Origin: a virus
IMG/VR virus record: IMGVR_UViG_3300044846_001015
Coordinates: 1-22,047 of that record
Reading direction: 5' to 3' (one strand)
Length of the DNA: 22,047 nt
Below the pieces are notes generated by a model. The model saw only the letters and a list, made by a program, of their open reading frames with translations, did no database searches and had not been told where the DNA came from. Below are positions 21,004 through 22,047 of the stretch, in pieces (within the stretch, counting starts at the first letter, position 1; each line of letters opens with the position of its first letter). Position numbers and translations under genes: made by a program.

Positions 21004-21024
21004 TCCTACCAAAACAAAACGAAA

Positions 21025-21330
21025 ATGACAAAACTTAAAAACCCACAAATTTTAGATGTTCAAGTGAACAACTTTAATTTCCAAGAGGAGTATCTTGTAT
21101 CTTATACAGATGGAGATATTATCTACCACCACGACTTTTTAATTGCCGACCTTATTAAATGGGTATGTAACAATCACATTGTAGGCTATGGTGGAATGGT
21201 AGCATTAGAAATTAAATCTTCTAATCCTAATCAGAAAGAACCTATTATTGTTAGAGAGCCTTTGCAAACTTTTATTGAAGCTAATTACAAAGGGATTATT
21301 CAAAATCTATTAACTCAACCAAGTTTATGA
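21025..21330 (+). CDS. Protein of unknown function, first gene of the recombination operon
   Basis: I use the ATG at 21025 (101 residues), since the TTG at 21001 lies in the promoter box. The protein has a beta-rich N-terminus (NPQILDVQVNNFNFQEEYLV, then DIIYHHDF), a helix (LIADLIKWVCNNHIVGYG) and a C-terminal segment ending in a predicted helix (TFIEANYKGIIQNLL). No catalytic motif is evident. The A-rich 5' end (CAAAACAAAACGAAA) is a typical translation start for these hosts. It overlaps the next gene by four bases (ATGA), and the operon continues into an ERF-type gene, which suggests a DNA replication or recombination role. Confidence 0.65.
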   Translation: MTKLKNPQILDVQVNNFNFQEEYLVSYTDGDIIYHHDFLIADLIKWVCNNHIVGYGGMVALEIKSSNPNQKEPIIVREPLQTFIEANYKGIIQNLLTQPSL

Positions 21331-21551
21331 TTATTAGACAAATCTTTAGAAATCACTTAGATGAGCAAGGCTTACCTAAAGTGCAAGAGGTGTCAGTCCA
21401 ATCAACTGTTGGAGTTTCCCCAGAAGAAGCTGGAATACAATTACACCAATGGGCATTATCAATTAGATGTCAAGCAGACTTAGTTTACAAGAAACTATAC
21501 AAATTAGAAAAAGAAACAAATTATTTATTATTTAACCCAAAAACAAAATGA
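21327..21551 (+). CDS. Small protein of unknown function in the recombination operon
   Basis: A 74-residue protein (MIIRQIFRNHLDEQGLPKVQ at the start, then SPEEAGIQLHQWALSIRCQA) with a helical C-terminal part (YKKLYKLEKETNYLLFNP). It overlaps both neighbours by four bases (ATGA), so it is translated with them. It has no recognisable domain. Being next to an annealing protein, it may be an accessory recombination factor, but this is inference from position only. Confidence 0.6.
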   Translation: MIIRQIFRNHLDEQGLPKVQEVSVQSTVGVSPEEAGIQLHQWALSIRCQADLVYKKLYKLEKETNYLLFNPKTK

Positions 21552-22047
21552 AAGAACTTATCTTAATTCAAAACGAATTAAAAGCACCAAAAAATCATTT
21601 CAACAAGTTTGGAAATTATAACCATAGAGTTGCAGAAGATATTTTAGAGGCTTTAAAACCTATCTGTTTAAAGTATGGTTGTTTATTAACCAATAACGAT
21701 GAAGTAAAAGAGTTAAATGGAACTTTATTTATTGAGTCAACTTGTACTATTAAGCATAAAGATTGGGAAACACCTATAAGCGCAAGAGGTAATGCTGGTA
21801 TTGATTTAAACCGTAAAGGTATGGATTTAAGCCAGTCTTTTGGCGCATCAAGTAGCTACGCTTTAAAAAGAGCGTTAGGTAACTTATTCCTTATAGATGA
21901 TACAAAAGATAGTGATGCTACTAATACTCACGATAAAGAAACTACTCAAGTTGTTGTAGAGAAGAAGAAGCCAGTATTACTTTTAAATACAGAAAACTTT
22001 GGTAATTGTCGTAAAGCATACTTAAAAGATAAGTCTAACTTAGCAAA
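21548..22047 (+). CDS. erf: ERF-family single-strand annealing protein (3' end missing)
   Basis: The gene runs off the right edge after about 166 residues. The sequence has an ERF-like N-terminal domain: NKFGNYNHRVAEDILEALKP, then an acidic strand region (LFIESTCTIKH), then GMDLSQSFGASSSYALKRAL followed by GNLFLIDD. The Ser-Ser-Tyr-Ala and Ala-Leu-x-x-L-F-L-I-D-D pattern is the family hallmark (it anneals complementary single strands in phage recombination). After residue 140 the sequence becomes a charged linker (VVVEKKKPVLLL), as in other ERF proteins. It is the third gene of an operon with ATGA overlaps. Confidence 0.85.
   Translation, partial: MKELILIQNELKAPKNHFNKFGNYNHRVAEDILEALKPICLKYGCLLTNNDEVKELNGTLFIESTCTIKHKDWETPISARGNAGIDLNRKGMDLSQSFGASSSYALKRALGNLFLIDDTKDSDATNTHDKETTQVVVEKKKPVLLLNTENFGNCRKAYLKDKSNLA

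Overview
This window looks like a contiguous piece of a tailed double-stranded DNA phage (or prophage) of a Bacteroidota host, probably Flavobacteriia-like. Four things support this. The DNA is AT-rich. Genes are tightly packed with ATGA and TAATG overlaps. Strong Shine-Dalgarno sequences are not apparent. Intergenic regions repeatedly carry the Bacteroidota -7 promoter box TAnnTTTG, sometimes with a TTTG or TTG about 19-20 bases upstream. No integrase, terminase, tape measure or host gene is visible, so lifestyle and tail type cannot be decided from this window alone.

Layout, left to right. (1) 1-318: the 3' end of a probable structural gene and a strong terminator. (2) 329-3255: a carbohydrate island with three GT-A-type glycosyltransferase-like proteins and an FkbM-type methyltransferase. 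(3) 3248-9055: the head module, with a small basic protein, portal, MuF-like minor head protein, HeH/LEM-like small protein, coiled-coil scaffold-like protein and major capsid protein, ending in a strong terminator. A two-gene minus-strand cassette (a ribbon-helix-helix regulator and an unknown partner) interrupts this module. (4) 9059-11428: putative connector, neck and tail-completion proteins. (5) 11431-15873: a 1262-residue fibre with about 25 repeats of 17 residues, then three small genes and a terminator. (6) 15955-17716: a lysis-type operon with a holin-like protein, membrane/coiled-coil and periplasmic proteins with overlapping genes, and a GH19-type endolysin. (7) 17764-20262: early/accessory small genes including a metallophosphoesterase, a DUF3310-like protein, a lipoprotein with a C-terminal membrane anchor (u-spanin-like) and a DUF6496-like protein. 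(8) 20263-21000: a gene-poor regulatory region with a probable small RNA, hairpins, two tiny overlapping ORFs and a 21-bp palindrome. (9) 21025-end: the start of a replication/recombination operon ending in an ERF-type annealing protein cut by the window edge.

How the parts fit: the head and neck genes build the capsid and its connector. The fibre probably contacts the host surface. The glycosyltransferase/methyltransferase island may decorate virion or host surface glycans. The lysis operon opens the envelope. The most interesting items not explained by ordinary phage annotation are the divergent ribbon-helix-helix cassette with its own operator-like repeats inside the head operon, a promoter-hairpin-terminator small RNA near 20.3 kb, the structured 132-base leader before the capsid gene, and a zinc-ribbon-like insert in the portal. 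All functional statements rest on reading the sequence by eye; no database search was run.
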